Below are positions 43,357 to 55,209 of a DNA stretch of 64,000 nt, piece by piece. Source of the DNA: Deinococcus ficus (GTDB lineage Bacteria; Deinococcota; Deinococci; Deinococcales; Deinococcaceae); assembly GCF_003444775.1 (NCBI RefSeq), contig NZ_CP021081.1, positions 1,972,001 through 2,036,000 of the forward strand, given 5' to 3'. How positions within the stretch are numbered: the stretch's first letter is position 1; each line of letters opens with the position of its first letter. Position numbers and translations under genes: made by a program. The notes beneath the pieces are model-generated. The model was not told where the DNA came from. It saw only the letters and a list, made by a program, of their open reading frames with translations, and made no database searches.

Positions 43357-44009
43357 CGGCCTGGATTCTGGTGGGCGGGCGGCTGGTGCGCACCCCGGCG
43401 CTGGAGGCCCTGCCCCGCCCGGCGCTGGTGGTGGCCGCGGACGGCGGGGCGCGGCACGCGGCGGCGCTGGGCGTGCGGGTGGACGCCTGGGTCGGCGACT
43501 TCGACAGTTCGCAGGGCGTGCACGTGGACGCCCCGCGGGAGGTGCACCCGGCCGCGAAGGACCAGACGGACGCGGAACTGGCCGCCCGGGTGGCGCTGGC
43601 CCGCGGCGCGCGGGAACTGGTGTTCGTGGGGGCGTTCGGGGGCCGCTTCGATCACGCGGCGGCGCTGATGCTGGGGGGGCTGCGGCTGGTGCGGGAGGGG
43701 CACGCCGTTACGCTGACCAGCGGGGACGAGTGGGCGTGGCCGCTGCTGCCGGGCGCGCCGCTGGTCCGGTCGCTGGAGGCCGGGGTGACCCTGAGCGTGC
43801 TGGCGGTGGCCGACCTGCGGGGCCTGACGCTGCGCGGCGTGCGCTGGCCGCTGGAAGGCGCGGACGTGCCGCTGGGCAGCGGCTGGACGGTCAGCAACGA
43901 GGTCGTGGGCGGGCCGGTGATGGCCGCGCTGGCGGGTGGGCAGGCGCTGGTCACGGCCCTGACCCCGGCAGCGCCCGGGAACCATCCTCAGGACGAACCC
44001 GTACCCTGA
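43353..44009 (+). CDS. thiN: thiamine pyrophosphokinase
   Basis: 218 residues; phosphorylates thiamine to TPP with ATP. Motifs: LVVAADGGARHAAALGVRVD, VGDFDSS, the KDQTDAELAARVAL region with the DxTD metal site, and VFVGAFGGRFDHAAALMLGG. The C-terminal beta domain (LRGLTLRGVRWPLEGADVPL and GWTVSNEVVG) is the TPK substrate-binding part. GTG start overlaps the thiQ stop (GTGA), with GGGGGGAG six bases upstream. It completes an import-and-activate operon whose product is the ligand of the upstream riboswitch. Confidence 0.93.
   Translation: MTAWILVGGRLVRTPALEALPRPALVVAADGGARHAAALGVRVDAWVGDFDSSQGVHVDAPREVHPAAKDQTDAELAARVALARGARELVFVGAFGGRFDHAAALMLGGLRLVREGHAVTLTSGDEWAWPLLPGAPLVRSLEAGVTLSVLAVADLRGLTLRGVRWPLEGADVPLGSGWTVSNEVVGGPVMAALAGGQALVTALTPAAPGNHPQDEPVP
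44002..44007 (+). promoter_or_regulatory. leaderless -10 box of the 44014 gene
   Basis: TACCCT, 6 nt before ATG 44014. The box lies within the last codons of thiN. Confidence 0.6.
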
Positions 44010-44013
44010 ACGT

Positions 44014-44697
44014 ATGACACGTCGTGGACCTGGATGCGGCTGCCTCGGTTGTGGGGGCAGTCTTCTGATCATCGCGGCCCTGCTGGGCGCCGCGTGGCTG
44101 TTCGTGCTGAAACCTGCGCAGGACTTCCTGAACGGCATGCGCACCGGCCCCGCGCAGTCGCAGACGAACCCCACGCCGGGCGGCAGCGGCGTGAACGTGC
44201 CCCAGCTTCCCGGCGGGAACGGTGGGAGCAGCGCGCCTTCCACCCCGGGCACCGTGAACGCGCCCGTCACGAAGGCGGACGTGCAGGCGTTCGTGCGGGT
44301 GCGGCGTCAGGCGGCGCAGGCGCTGGGCGGCAGCTTCACGGAGCTGCAGAACGTGTGGACGCAGATCCAGAACGGGCAGACGCCGAACCTGCTTCAGGTG
44401 TTCACCGTGCTGCGCAACACCACCGGCAGCGTGAACCAGGCCCGCGCCGCGCAAGGCGCGCAGCTGAACAAGGAGAACATGAGCGCCGAGCGGTACGCGG
44501 TGGTCCGCGCGACCGTGAACCGGGCGCTGGGCCTGCCGAACATCGATTTCGCGCAGGCGGCCGAGGCCGTGCAGCAGGGCCGGATGCCGGACCTGAACCG
44601 CACCGTGGTGGCGGCCACGCCCGAGGAACGCGCGCTGGTGGAACCCTTCCGCGCGGAGTTGCAGCAGACGGCCGCGGCGGGCCTGCTGGGCCTGTAA
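44014..44697 (+). CDS. membrane-anchored protein of unknown function
   Basis: 227 residues, family not recognised. The N-terminus has a Cys/Gly cluster (TRRGPGCGCLGCGGS) followed by one transmembrane helix (about 17-33, LLIIAALLGAAWLFVLK). A Pro/Gly/Ser/Asn linker (about 45-88) separates it from an all-helical C-terminal domain (KADVQAFVRVRRQAAQALGG, then PNLLQVFTVLRNTTGSVNQA) that should lie outside the membrane. The juxtamembrane CxCxxC could bind metal or be acylated. It starts four bases after thiN but has its own -10 box, so it need not be part of the thiamine operon. Confidence 0.7.
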   Translation: MTRRGPGCGCLGCGGSLLIIAALLGAAWLFVLKPAQDFLNGMRTGPAQSQTNPTPGGSGVNVPQLPGGNGGSSAPSTPGTVNAPVTKADVQAFVRVRRQAAQALGGSFTELQNVWTQIQNGQTPNLLQVFTVLRNTTGSVNQARAAQGAQLNKENMSAERYAVVRATVNRALGLPNIDFAQAAEAVQQGRMPDLNRTVVAATPEERALVEPFRAELQQTAAAGLLGL

Positions 44698-44769
44698 TCC
44701 CCCTCCGATCCTCAGGCGTCCCCCAGCCGGTCACGCGGGTGGGGGACGCACTTCCTCATGGGTTTCCGG

Positions 44770-44775
44770 TAGGTT
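44770..44775 (+). promoter_or_regulatory. leaderless -10 box of hemL
   Basis: TAGGTT, 7 nt before ATG 44783. Confidence 0.6.
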
Positions 44776-44782
44776 GGGCGGC

Positions 44783-46132
44783 ATGACCACGCCCCCCAGC
44801 AGCGTTCCGACCGACGTTCCGTTGCCGCCGAGCACCACGCAGTCCGAGCGGCTGTTCGCCCGCGCGAAGGCGGTCACGCCCGGCGGCGTGAACAGCCCCG
44901 TGCGGGCCTTCCGCAGCGTGGGCGGCACGCCCCGGTTCATCCGCGAGGCGCACGGCGCGTACCTGACCGACGCGGACGGCACGCGGTACGTGGACTACAT
45001 CGGGTCGTGGGGCCCCATGATCCTGGGGCACGACTTCCCGGCCGTGCGCAACGCCATTGGGACAGCGCTGCTGCGCGGCACGAGTTTCGGCGCGCCCGGC
45101 GAGGGCGAGGTGGAACTGGCCGAACTCGTCACCCGCCTGACCGGCGCGGAGCGCGTGCGGTTCGTGAACAGCGGCACGGAGGCCACCATGAGCGCCCTGC
45201 GGCTGGCGCGGGGCTTCACGGGCCGGAATTTCATCCTGAAGTTCCGCGGGAACTACCACGGGCACGCCGACGGCCTGCTGGTGGAGGCCGGCAGCGGCCT
45301 GCTCACGAACGCCGACGCGCTGGGCGCCGCCGCCCCCAGCAGCGCGGGCGTGCCGGCCGAGTACGCCGCCCTGACGCTGGTCAGCGAGTACAACGACCCC
45401 GCCGCGCTGGACGCCCTGATGCAGGAACGCGGGCATGAGATCGCCGCCGTGATCTTCGAGCCGGTGGTGGGCAACGCGGGCGTGCTGATTCCCACGCCGG
45501 AATTCCTGGCCGCGCTGCACCGCGTGAAGGACCGCGGCGTGGTCCTGATCGCCGACGAGGTCATGACCGGTTTCCGGCTGTCCCTGAACGGCGCGACCGG
45601 CCTGCTGGGCCTGCAGCCGGACCTGACCTGCTGGGGCAAGATCATCGGCGGGGGCCTGCCGGTCGGCGCGTACGGCGGCCGGGCCGAGATCATGGACTTC
45701 GTGTCCCCGCAGGGCCCGGTGTACCAGGCCGGCACCCTCAGCGGGAACCCGCTGGCGATGGCCGCGGGCCTCGCCACGCTGCGCGAACTGGAAGCGGACC
45801 CGGAGCTGTACGCCCGGCTGGAGGCGTACACCACGCAGCTCGCGGCCGGCCTGAAGGACATCGCGGCGAAGGCCGGGGTGCCCCTCACCGTGAACCACGT
45901 GGGCTCCATGCTCACGGCGTTCTTCGTGGACGCGCCCGGCGGCATCCGCACGTACGCGCAGGCGGCGCCCAGCGACACGAAGGCGTTCGCGGCGTGGTTC
46001 CAGCACCTGCTCGCCCGGGGCATCTACTGGGCACCGTCGCAGTTCGAGAGCATCTTCGTGAGTGCGGCGCATACCGACCTTGAGCTGAACGCCACACTGG
46101 AAGCCGCCCGCGGCGCCTATAAAGAGCTGTGA
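44783..46132 (+). CDS. hemL: glutamate-1-semialdehyde 2,1-aminomutase
   Basis: 449 residues; makes 5-aminolevulinate from glutamate-1-semialdehyde with PLP, in the C5 haem pathway. Class-III aminotransferase motifs: VTPGGVNSPVRAF, RFVNSGTEATMSALRLARGF, FRGNYHGHADGLLVEAGSG, the Asp of LIADEVMTGFRLS, and the PLP lysine in CWGKIIGGGLPVGAYGG. The N-terminus carries about 20 extra Pro/Thr residues. The start ATG is fixed by the -10 box; a TTG three codons upstream lies inside it. No other haem genes adjoin. Confidence 0.96.
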   Translation: MTTPPSSVPTDVPLPPSTTQSERLFARAKAVTPGGVNSPVRAFRSVGGTPRFIREAHGAYLTDADGTRYVDYIGSWGPMILGHDFPAVRNAIGTALLRGTSFGAPGEGEVELAELVTRLTGAERVRFVNSGTEATMSALRLARGFTGRNFILKFRGNYHGHADGLLVEAGSGLLTNADALGAAAPSSAGVPAEYAALTLVSEYNDPAALDALMQERGHEIAAVIFEPVVGNAGVLIPTPEFLAALHRVKDRGVVLIADEVMTGFRLSLNGATGLLGLQPDLTCWGKIIGGGLPVGAYGGRAEIMDFVSPQGPVYQAGTLSGNPLAMAAGLATLRELEADPELYARLEAYTTQLAAGLKDIAAKAGVPLTVNHVGSMLTAFFVDAPGGIRTYAQAAPSDTKAFAAWFQHLLARGIYWAPSQFESIFVSAAHTDLELNATLEAARGAYKEL

Positions 46133-46172
46133 TGCCGCTTCCTGCCGCCCTGTCCCCCCGCCGAGGCCGCCC

Positions 46173-46601
46173 ATGACCCTGATCGAACAGACGCCCGACA
46201 TCATCCGCGTCCTCCAGGACCACAAGGTCATCGCGGTGGTCGGCTTTCACCGCGACACCATGAAACCCGCGCACTACGTGCCGGAGTACATGTACCGCCA
46301 GGGCTACACCGTGATTCCCGTGAACCCGGCCCTGGCCGCGCGGGGCGAATCGTTCTTCGGCGTGCGAGCGGTGGCCTCCCTGGCCGAGATCACCACCCCC
46401 GTGGACGTGGTGGAGATCTTCCGCCGCAGCGACCGGGTGCACGAGCACCTGCCGGACATCCTGAGCATGGCCCCGCTGCCGAAGGTGGTGTGGCTGCAGC
46501 TCGGCATCCGCGACGACGCCACCGCCCAGGCCCTGATGCAGCGCGGCATCAGCGTGGTGCAGGACCGCTGCATGCTCGCCGACCACCGCGCCCTCCTCTG
46601 A
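46173..46601 (+). CDS. CoA-binding domain protein (YccU-like)
   Basis: 142 residues consisting of a single CoA_binding_2 Rossmann domain. Typical blocks are VIAVVGFHRDTMKPAHYVPE, the MYRQGYTVIPVNPALAARGE strand-turn, the VDVVEIFRRSDRVHEHLPDI segment, and the end VVWLQLGIRDDATAQALMQR with VVQDRCMLADH containing the conserved Cys. Members bind CoA or related nucleotides; their cellular role is not established. It lies 40 bp after hemL and 24 bp before sufU on the same strand and may be co-transcribed with either. Confidence 0.88.
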   Translation: MTLIEQTPDIIRVLQDHKVIAVVGFHRDTMKPAHYVPEYMYRQGYTVIPVNPALAARGESFFGVRAVASLAEITTPVDVVEIFRRSDRVHEHLPDILSMAPLPKVVWLQLGIRDDATAQALMQRGISVVQDRCMLADHRALL

Positions 46602-46625
46602 GTTCCCGCCCCACACGAGACCCCC

Positions 46626-47087
46626 ATGACCAACACGACCGGCCGGATGGACGCCCTGAAAACCCTCTACAAACAGGTCATCCTGGAACACTCCCGCCAC
46701 CCCCGCAACTACGGCGACCTGCCCGGCGCCACCCACACCGAAGGCGGCCACAACCCCAGCTGCGGCGACCAGCTGCAGCTGCAGCTGAAACTGGAGGGCG
46801 ACCACCTGCAGGCGGTGCAGTTCACTGCCAAGGGCTGCGCGATCAGCACTGCCAGCGCCAGCCTGATGACGCAGGCCGTGAAAGGCAGGACGCCCGCCGA
46901 GGCGCTGGACCTCGCCGAACGCTTCCGGCAGATGCTCCGCACCGGGGACGCCCCCGCCGACCTGGGCGACCTCGCGGCGCTGCAGGGCGTGAGTGCCCTG
47001 GCGACCCGCACCAAGTGCGCCAGCCTGCCCTGGCAGACGCTGGAGGTCATGCTGAAAGGCGAGGGCCGCGCCACCACCGAGGACTGA
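46626..47087 (+). CDS. sufU: Fe-S cluster assembly protein SufU (NifU/IscU-like)
   Basis: 153 residues. The three conserved cysteines are present in NPSCGD, FTAKGCAIS and RTKCASLPW, with the aspartate after the first. The insertion between the second and third cysteines (about 80-125) is typical of SufU rather than IscU. In Gram-positives SufU is a zinc-dependent partner that accepts sulfur from SufS. The rest of the suf operon is not in this window. No clear Shine-Dalgarno; the ATG is the first in frame after the CoA-binding gene. Confidence 0.9.
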   Translation: MTNTTGRMDALKTLYKQVILEHSRHPRNYGDLPGATHTEGGHNPSCGDQLQLQLKLEGDHLQAVQFTAKGCAISTASASLMTQAVKGRTPAEALDLAERFRQMLRTGDAPADLGDLAALQGVSALATRTKCASLPWQTLEVMLKGEGRATTED

Positions 47088-47123
47088 GCCGGCCCGCCTG
47101 CCCGGTGCCCGACGACGGGTGCC

Positions 47124-48836
47124 CTACTGGCGGGTGTAGGTGGTGCCGCCGATGTTCAGGTTCTTCCTGTCTTTGGTCCAGTAGAAAGCGTACGTGCGCG
47201 TGACCTGTCCGTCCGGGCCCTTCAGTTCCAGGGTGTAGCCCTCGAAGCGGTACGTGCCGCCCGCCCGGCTGCCCGGCCCGGACGCCGCGCCCGTGGTGAC
47301 GGCCGCGCCGGTGTTCAGCGTGCCGGCCACGCCGCTGCTGCCCAGCCGCGTGAACTGCCGGCCCGGCCCGAAGGTGTAGGCGTCCGAGCGGGTGGCGGTG
47401 GCGCCGTTCATCAGCGTGCCGGACGTGTACGCGCTGAAAAAGCGGTAGGTGCCCGTGATGGCCTCGTCCTTGCCGCCGGGCACGCCGAGGGTGCCGCGGC
47501 TGGGCACCCAGCGGCCGCCCTGCCACAGCTCGTACCCGCCGCCCCCGCGGCGCCATTTCGTCCAGGCCTGCGGTTCGCCCCTGCGGGAGGCGGTCACGTC
47601 CAGGTCGTGCGGGCTCCAGCGCAGGTTGAGGTAAGCGGTGCCGTCCCTGAGCAGCAGCACCGTGGTCTCCCGGCCGGTCACGTTGATGCCGGCGTACTCG
47701 TTCTCGTAGGTGTGCAGCAGGCCCTCGATGCGCGCCAGGGCCGGGCCGGCACCGGGCTTCAGGCGGTAGCGGTTGAAGCGTTCCGCCTCGGCCTGAGCGG
47801 CCTGCCGGGCCTGCGCCACCGGGGACACGCCGGCCGCGCCGCCCGCGTAGCGGCACACGGTCAGGCGGCCGTCGTTCAGGCCGTACGCCTGCTGACCGTA
47901 GATCATGGGCGTGCCGGCCCGGTCGGTCAGCACGCGAAAGATGTTGTGCAGCGGCGCGTCGCCGCTCACGCTGTCATAGCGGCCGTTCGGGAAGATCAGG
48001 TCGGTCAGGTCGCGGTGGTCGGAGTCCGCCTGCGCTCCCAGTTCCCCGGTCGCGGGCACGTACCGGTAGGTGCCGTGCGTGTCCTTCAGGCGACTGGGTG
48101 TCCCGCCAGCCCCGCTGATCGTCTCAGCCCCGGTGACGCGCACGCCCCCGTCCCCGTACAGGGTCAGGGTGTACCTCGTCGTGCCCCACAGTCTCTCGAA
48201 GTCGTGGGTGAGCTGCATCACGCAGCCGTACGCGCCCGCCTTCAGCGGCCCGCCGGTGCGGTAGGGGGCCTGCCCGCCGGCGTGGCCCAGCAGTGCCTGC
48301 ACACCGGCCCCCGTGAGCGGCCCGAATGCCGTGCCCGTGATGAATGGCCCACCGGCTGACGGGGCGCTGCCGGCCGTACCTGTGCCCTGCCGGAGCGGCT
48401 GCGTCAGGGCGTACTCCTGCGGATTCAGGCGGGCGAGGTTCACCTGCTCCGTGAGCTCCGCCTGGATGTTCCGGCAGTCCCCGGCCGGATCACGGCTGGC
48501 GCGGCTGAGCTCCGCGTACAGCTGCGCCCGGCGGTCCTCCACGACGCGGCGCAGCTGCGGCAGCTGGGCGGCCGCGTGCTGCTGCAGGTAGGCCTCGATG
48601 CCCGGCAGGCCGAACGCGGCCCGCCACGCGGCGTACCCCTGCTCGGTCGCAGCCCTCTGCGCCGGCACTTCCTTTAGGCACCAGTCGCGTGCCACCGCGC
48701 CCACCTGTGCGGTGGCGTACAGGGTGGCCGCCGCGCGCAGCAGGGCCGGGTCGGGGGCCTGCCCCCGGGCCGTGGGAAGGCTGCACGCGGTCAGCACGAG
48801 CAGGGCGGTGCGGGCGGCCGGGAACGGGTGGCGCAT
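47124..48836 (-). CDS. large lipoprotein of unknown function
   Basis: 570 residues. N-terminus MRHPFPAARTALLVLTACSL is a lipoprotein signal with lipobox LTAC (Cys 18). The mature part starts helical (about 30-125, with CLKEVPAQRAATEQGYAAWR and RRVVEDRRAQLYAELSRASR). It then turns into beta-rich repeats with a recurrent pattern of GTYRYVPATGEL, GTYRFFSAYTSGTLM and GGTYRFEGYTLELKG, suggesting lipocalin- or META-like barrels, ending with WTKDRKNLNIGGTTYTRQ. No known family assigned and no enzyme motif. The upstream open frame is antisense to the purU promoter. Convergent with sufU. Confidence 0.72.
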   Translation of the reverse strand: MRHPFPAARTALLVLTACSLPTARGQAPDPALLRAAATLYATAQVGAVARDWCLKEVPAQRAATEQGYAAWRAAFGLPGIEAYLQQHAAAQLPQLRRVVEDRRAQLYAELSRASRDPAGDCRNIQAELTEQVNLARLNPQEYALTQPLRQGTGTAGSAPSAGGPFITGTAFGPLTGAGVQALLGHAGGQAPYRTGGPLKAGAYGCVMQLTHDFERLWGTTRYTLTLYGDGGVRVTGAETISGAGGTPSRLKDTHGTYRYVPATGELGAQADSDHRDLTDLIFPNGRYDSVSGDAPLHNIFRVLTDRAGTPMIYGQQAYGLNDGRLTVCRYAGGAAGVSPVAQARQAAQAEAERFNRYRLKPGAGPALARIEGLLHTYENEYAGINVTGRETTVLLLRDGTAYLNLRWSPHDLDVTASRRGEPQAWTKWRRGGGGYELWQGGRWVPSRGTLGVPGGKDEAITGTYRFFSAYTSGTLMNGATATRSDAYTFGPGRQFTRLGSSGVAGTLNTGAAVTTGAASGPGSRAGGTYRFEGYTLELKGPDGQVTRTYAFYWTKDRKNLNIGGTTYTRQ

Positions 48837-48937
48837 GGGAACCTCGGAGGAAAACGCAGGAGAGAAAGAGGGTCGCGGTGGGTTCACCCGCAGGATACGC
48901 GCCCGGCCCGCTCCGCCGGGGCGCACCTGCCGGCCGG

Positions 48938-49813
<876 letters not shown>

Positions 49814-49821
49814 AGGGGCGG

Positions 49822-49827
49822 AGGATA
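49822..49827 (-). promoter_or_regulatory. leaderless -10 box of purU
   Basis: TATCCT on the minus strand, 8 nt before the ATG and only 16 bp from the opposing -10 box of the aminopeptidase gene. Confidence 0.6.
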
Positions 49828-49843
49828 CTGCCGGGCGCGGTGC

Positions 49844-49849
49844 TAGCCT
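49844..49849 (+). promoter_or_regulatory. leaderless -10 box of the M29 aminopeptidase gene
   Basis: TAGCCT, 8 nt before ATG 49858; an in-frame GTG at 49855 is an alternative start. Confidence 0.55.
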
Positions 49850-49857
49850 CGGGGGTG

Positions 49858-50961
<1,104 letters not shown>

Positions 50962-51000
50962 GACGGCACGCGGCCTCCCCTTCCCGCACAGTGGTGGGAC

Positions 51001-51495
51001 ATGCCCACCGTGATCTTCTCGCCTGAGCTGACGCTGCTGTATCTGCTGAGCGGTGTGATCGGCGTGACCCTGCACGAGCTGGGGCACCTGCTGGTGCCAA
51101 TGTGCGTTTCGCGCGCGCCGGTGACCCTGCAGGTGGGCCCGGACTGGAGCCGCCCGTTGCTGCGCTTCACGGTTGGCCGCGTGAACGTGGATGTCCGCCG
51201 CGTGTGCTTCTGGGGAGGCCGGGCGATCTGGCAGGCGCTGCTCAGCCCAGGACAGCGAGCACTGGCCCTGGCGCTGGGTCCGTTCACGTCCCTTCTGCTG
51301 ACCGCGGCAGGATTGGCTCTGCTGGGTTCCGTTGTAGAACCGTTCGGTCGGGCGCTGGCAGGGTACAGCGCGGTACAGGCCCTCATCACGCTGCTCCCGA
51401 TTCGGCGGTACCCGGCCTGGGTCGGGCTGCCGGGCACGCCGAGCGACGGCGCGCAACTGCTGGCCCTGTACCGCTTCTGGCGTCAGGCGGCCTGA
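51001..51495 (+). CDS. minimal M50 / site-2-protease-like membrane metalloprotein
   Basis: 164 residues with about three or four hydrophobic segments. The first membrane helix contains HELGH at residues 25-29 (the HExxH zinc motif), and a second conserved-looking element near the C-terminus, GLPGTPSDGAQLLALY, resembles the Asp-Gly metal-ligand motif of M50 proteases. A hydrophobic segment (about 90-115) lies between. That is the bare catalytic core of an intramembrane protease with no PDZ or CBS domain. Substrate unknown; it could also be a non-proteolytic relative. No -10 box or strong Shine-Dalgarno is evident. Confidence 0.68.
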   Translation: MPTVIFSPELTLLYLLSGVIGVTLHELGHLLVPMCVSRAPVTLQVGPDWSRPLLRFTVGRVNVDVRRVCFWGGRAIWQALLSPGQRALALALGPFTSLLLTAAGLALLGSVVEPFGRALAGYSAVQALITLLPIRRYPAWVGLPGTPSDGAQLLALYRFWRQAA

Positions 51496-51522
51496 ACCGA
51501 ACGTGGGGCCTGAAGTCTTCCC

Positions 51523-52095
51523 TTATCCGATGACGTTCTTCACGGTGGCGGCGAGGCGGGGGGGGTACAGGACGGCGAACTGGCCGCGGTGGTCTTTCCA
51601 GACGTACTGGAAGTCGGTGTAACTGATGGCGACGTGTCCGAGGAGGGGGTCCATCAGGTAGACCTGCTGTGTGGCGTCGTTGTAGCCGGCGATGACGCGC
51701 CAGTGGGGGATCACCTTGCCGGTGTCGGTGATGTGGCTTTGCAGGGCGATGAGGGGGAGGCCGTTTTTCATGGCGGCGCGGACGGTATCCAGGGTGCCGC
51801 CGCTGTACAGGCGGGCCTGCATGCCGACCAGCGGGGCGAAGTTCACGATGGCCTGGGCGGTCATGTAGGCGGTATCGCTGGGGCGGGTGTGGCGGCTGAC
51901 GTCGGCCATGTTCACCTTCAGGCCGAAGTACCCGAGAACCTGGGTGATGCTGGCGGGTCCGCAGGCGTTGTACGTCTGGCGGATCAGCGGCATGCCCTCC
52001 AGAGCGTAGCCGGTCGTGGCAGGCTTGGCAGGGGCGGCGCTGGCGGTGCTCAGGGGCAGCAGCAGGCTGAGGGCAAGGGAACGGGCGGCGCGCAC
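51523..52095 (-). CDS. secreted C39-like cysteine peptidase
   Basis: 190 residues from GTG 52095. A signal peptide ([20 protein letters not shown]) is followed by a C39-type papain fold: catalytic Cys in [20 protein letters not shown], His in [15 protein letters not shown], and Asp in VYLMDPLLG. It has no transporter attached, so it is a free exported protease or bacteriocin-maturation relative. A GTG start is preferred to an in-frame codon ten residues upstream because a CATACT box ends six bases before the GTG and the signal peptide then has normal length. Transcribed away from prfC. Confidence 0.75.
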   Translation of the reverse strand: MRAARSLALSLLLPLSTASAAPAKPATTGYALEGMPLIRQTYNACGPASITQVLGYFGLKVNMADVSRHTRPSDTAYMTAQAIVNFAPLVGMQARLYSGGTLDTVRAAMKNGLPLIALQSHITDTGKVIPHWRVIAGYNDATQQVYLMDPLLGHVAISYTDFQYVWKDHRGQFAVLYPPRLAATVKNVIG

Positions 52096-52101
52096 CCCTG
52101 A

Positions 52102-52107
52102 AGTATG
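52102..52107 (-). promoter_or_regulatory. leaderless-type -10 box of the C39-like gene
   Basis: CATACT on the minus strand, 6 nt before GTG 52095. One base off the TANNNT pattern. Confidence 0.4.
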
Positions 52108-52135
52108 CGCCGCCGCCCGTAACACGCTTCTGACG

Positions 52136-53737
<1,602 letters not shown>

Positions 53738-53916
53738 GGGAACTCCGGCGGGCGGCAGGGGGCCCGGGGTGGTGAAGCGGCGGTGTGGTGCGGGGTCGAG
53801 CTGGGGGAACGCGGTTCTCGACTCGCGCTAGGGGGGCGTGAGGAGAACGGTCATGGGGTCATGATACCTGATGCTCCGGGCTGCAAATCCGGCAGGCGGC
53901 CCGCCCGGCAGGGGCG

Positions 53917-53922
53917 TACGCT
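53917..53922 (+). promoter_or_regulatory. leaderless -10 box of the SIMPL gene
   Basis: TACGCT, 5 nt before ATG 53928. Confidence 0.5.
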
Positions 53923-53927
53923 GGAGC

Positions 53928-54698
53928 ATGACTGCTTCCGGTTTCCGCGTCTCCCCTGCTGTCGTCGCCACCACCATCGCCTCGCTGGCTTTTCTCGGTA
54001 CGGGGGCGCTGGTGGCGCGGTCGTTCGTGGACGTGAAGAACGCATCGGACGTGATCAACGTGACCGGCAGTGCGCGGCGCAGCATCACGTCCGATCAGGC
54101 GGTGTGGCGCTTCACGGTGCAGAGCACGGACGGCGCCAGTCTGCAGACGGCGTACCGGAACTTCCGGGCGACGCAGCCGGCCATCGAGGCGTTCCTGAAG
54201 GCGCAGGCGCTGACGGGGGCGGAGTTGCGGCGCGAGCCGGTGAACGCGGGGCCGCAGACGTACGCGGTGTACGAGGACGTGGGCGGCGAGGCGCGGGAGG
54301 TGCAGCGGACGCGGTACGTGGTGTCCGAGACGTACCGGCTGCAGTCCAACGACATCGGGAAGGTGCAGCGGGCGGTGGGCGAGGCGACCGCGGCGTTCGT
54401 GGACGCCAGCACGGCGGGCGTGGACATCCAGAGCGGCGACATCGAGTACCTGTACACGAAGCTCGCGGACGTGCGATTGGAACTGCTGAAGGAGGCGAGT
54501 CAGGACGCGCAGCGCCGCGCGCAGGCGATCGCGCAGAGCGCCGGGAACAGCGTGGGGGCCGTGAAGAACGCCCGGATGGGCGTGTTCCAGATCACGCCGA
54601 GGTTCGAGACGAGCGTGGAGGACAGCGGCAGCTACGACACCAGCAGCCTGGAAAAGGACGTGACGGCCGTCGTCGAGATCGATTTTCTGGTGAAGTGA
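53928..54698 (+). CDS. SIMPL-domain (DUF541) membrane-anchored protein
   Basis: 256 residues. N-terminal membrane anchor (about 10-32, VVATTIASLAFLGTGALVAR), then a SIMPL/DUF541 domain exposed outside. Typical features are INVTGSARRSITSDQAVWRF at the start, the long helix ADVRLELLKEASQDAQRRAQ and AIAQSAGNSVGAVKNARMGV, and the final YDTSSLEKDVTAVVEIDFLV strand. Related proteins (Brucella BP26, E. coli YggE) form large ring channels or protect against oxidative stress; the function here is not known. It is followed after four bases by the broken GNAT gene. Confidence 0.87.
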   Translation: MTASGFRVSPAVVATTIASLAFLGTGALVARSFVDVKNASDVINVTGSARRSITSDQAVWRFTVQSTDGASLQTAYRNFRATQPAIEAFLKAQALTGAELRREPVNAGPQTYAVYEDVGGEAREVQRTRYVVSETYRLQSNDIGKVQRAVGEATAAFVDASTAGVDIQSGDIEYLYTKLADVRLELLKEASQDAQRRAQAIAQSAGNSVGAVKNARMGVFQITPRFETSVEDSGSYDTSSLEKDVTAVVEIDFLVK

Positions 54699-54702
54699 GC
54701 GT

Positions 54703-55209
54703 ATGAGTGACGTAACGCTGCGGCCCCTGACGCTGGACGACGTGGAGCCCTTCGTGCGCTGGGCGGCCGATCCGGAGTTCTGCCGGGCCATCGGCTGGGC
54801 CGTGGACCGCGACCCGGAGGAGGTGCGCGCCTCCCGGCTCCGGCTGCTGACCGACCCGCCCGCCGGGTTCATGCGGCAGGGCATCGTGCTGGACGGGCAG
54901 CTGGTCGGGTACGTTGACCTGGCCGGGATGACGGCGGACACGGCGGAGTTCGGGATTGCCGTCGCGGAGCGGGCTCAGTAGGGGCGCGGGGTGGGCCGCC
55001 GGGCGGGGGAGCTGACGCTCCGGTACGGGTTCGGGACGCTGGGCCTCAGGACGATCACGGCGGAGGTGCACCGGCCGAACGTCCGGTCCCACGCGCTGAT
55101 GAGGGCCCTGGGGTTCCGGGAGGTCGGCCTGGGCGACCTGGACGAGTATTACGGGGAGCCGGTGCCGCTGGTGCGGTACGCGCTGCGCCGGGCGGAGTTC
55201 AGCGGCTGA
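54703..55209 (+). pseudogene. GNAT acetyltransferase interrupted by an in-frame amber codon
   Basis: A single frame encodes a complete 168-residue RimJ/RimL-type GNAT if the TAG at 54979-54981 is ignored. Before it: VTLRPLTLDDVEPFVRWAAD, GQLVGYVDLAGMTADTAEFG and IAVAERAQ. After it: GRGVGRRAGELTLRYGFGTL (the acetyl-CoA P-loop), LRTITAEVHRPNVRSHALMR and ALGFREVG. The TAG falls at the start of the P-loop, so truncation removes acetyl-CoA binding. A TGG-to-TAG change is the simplest explanation. Recent pseudogene, sequencing error or readthrough cannot be told apart. The 3' end overlaps lepB tail to tail. Confidence 0.8.
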
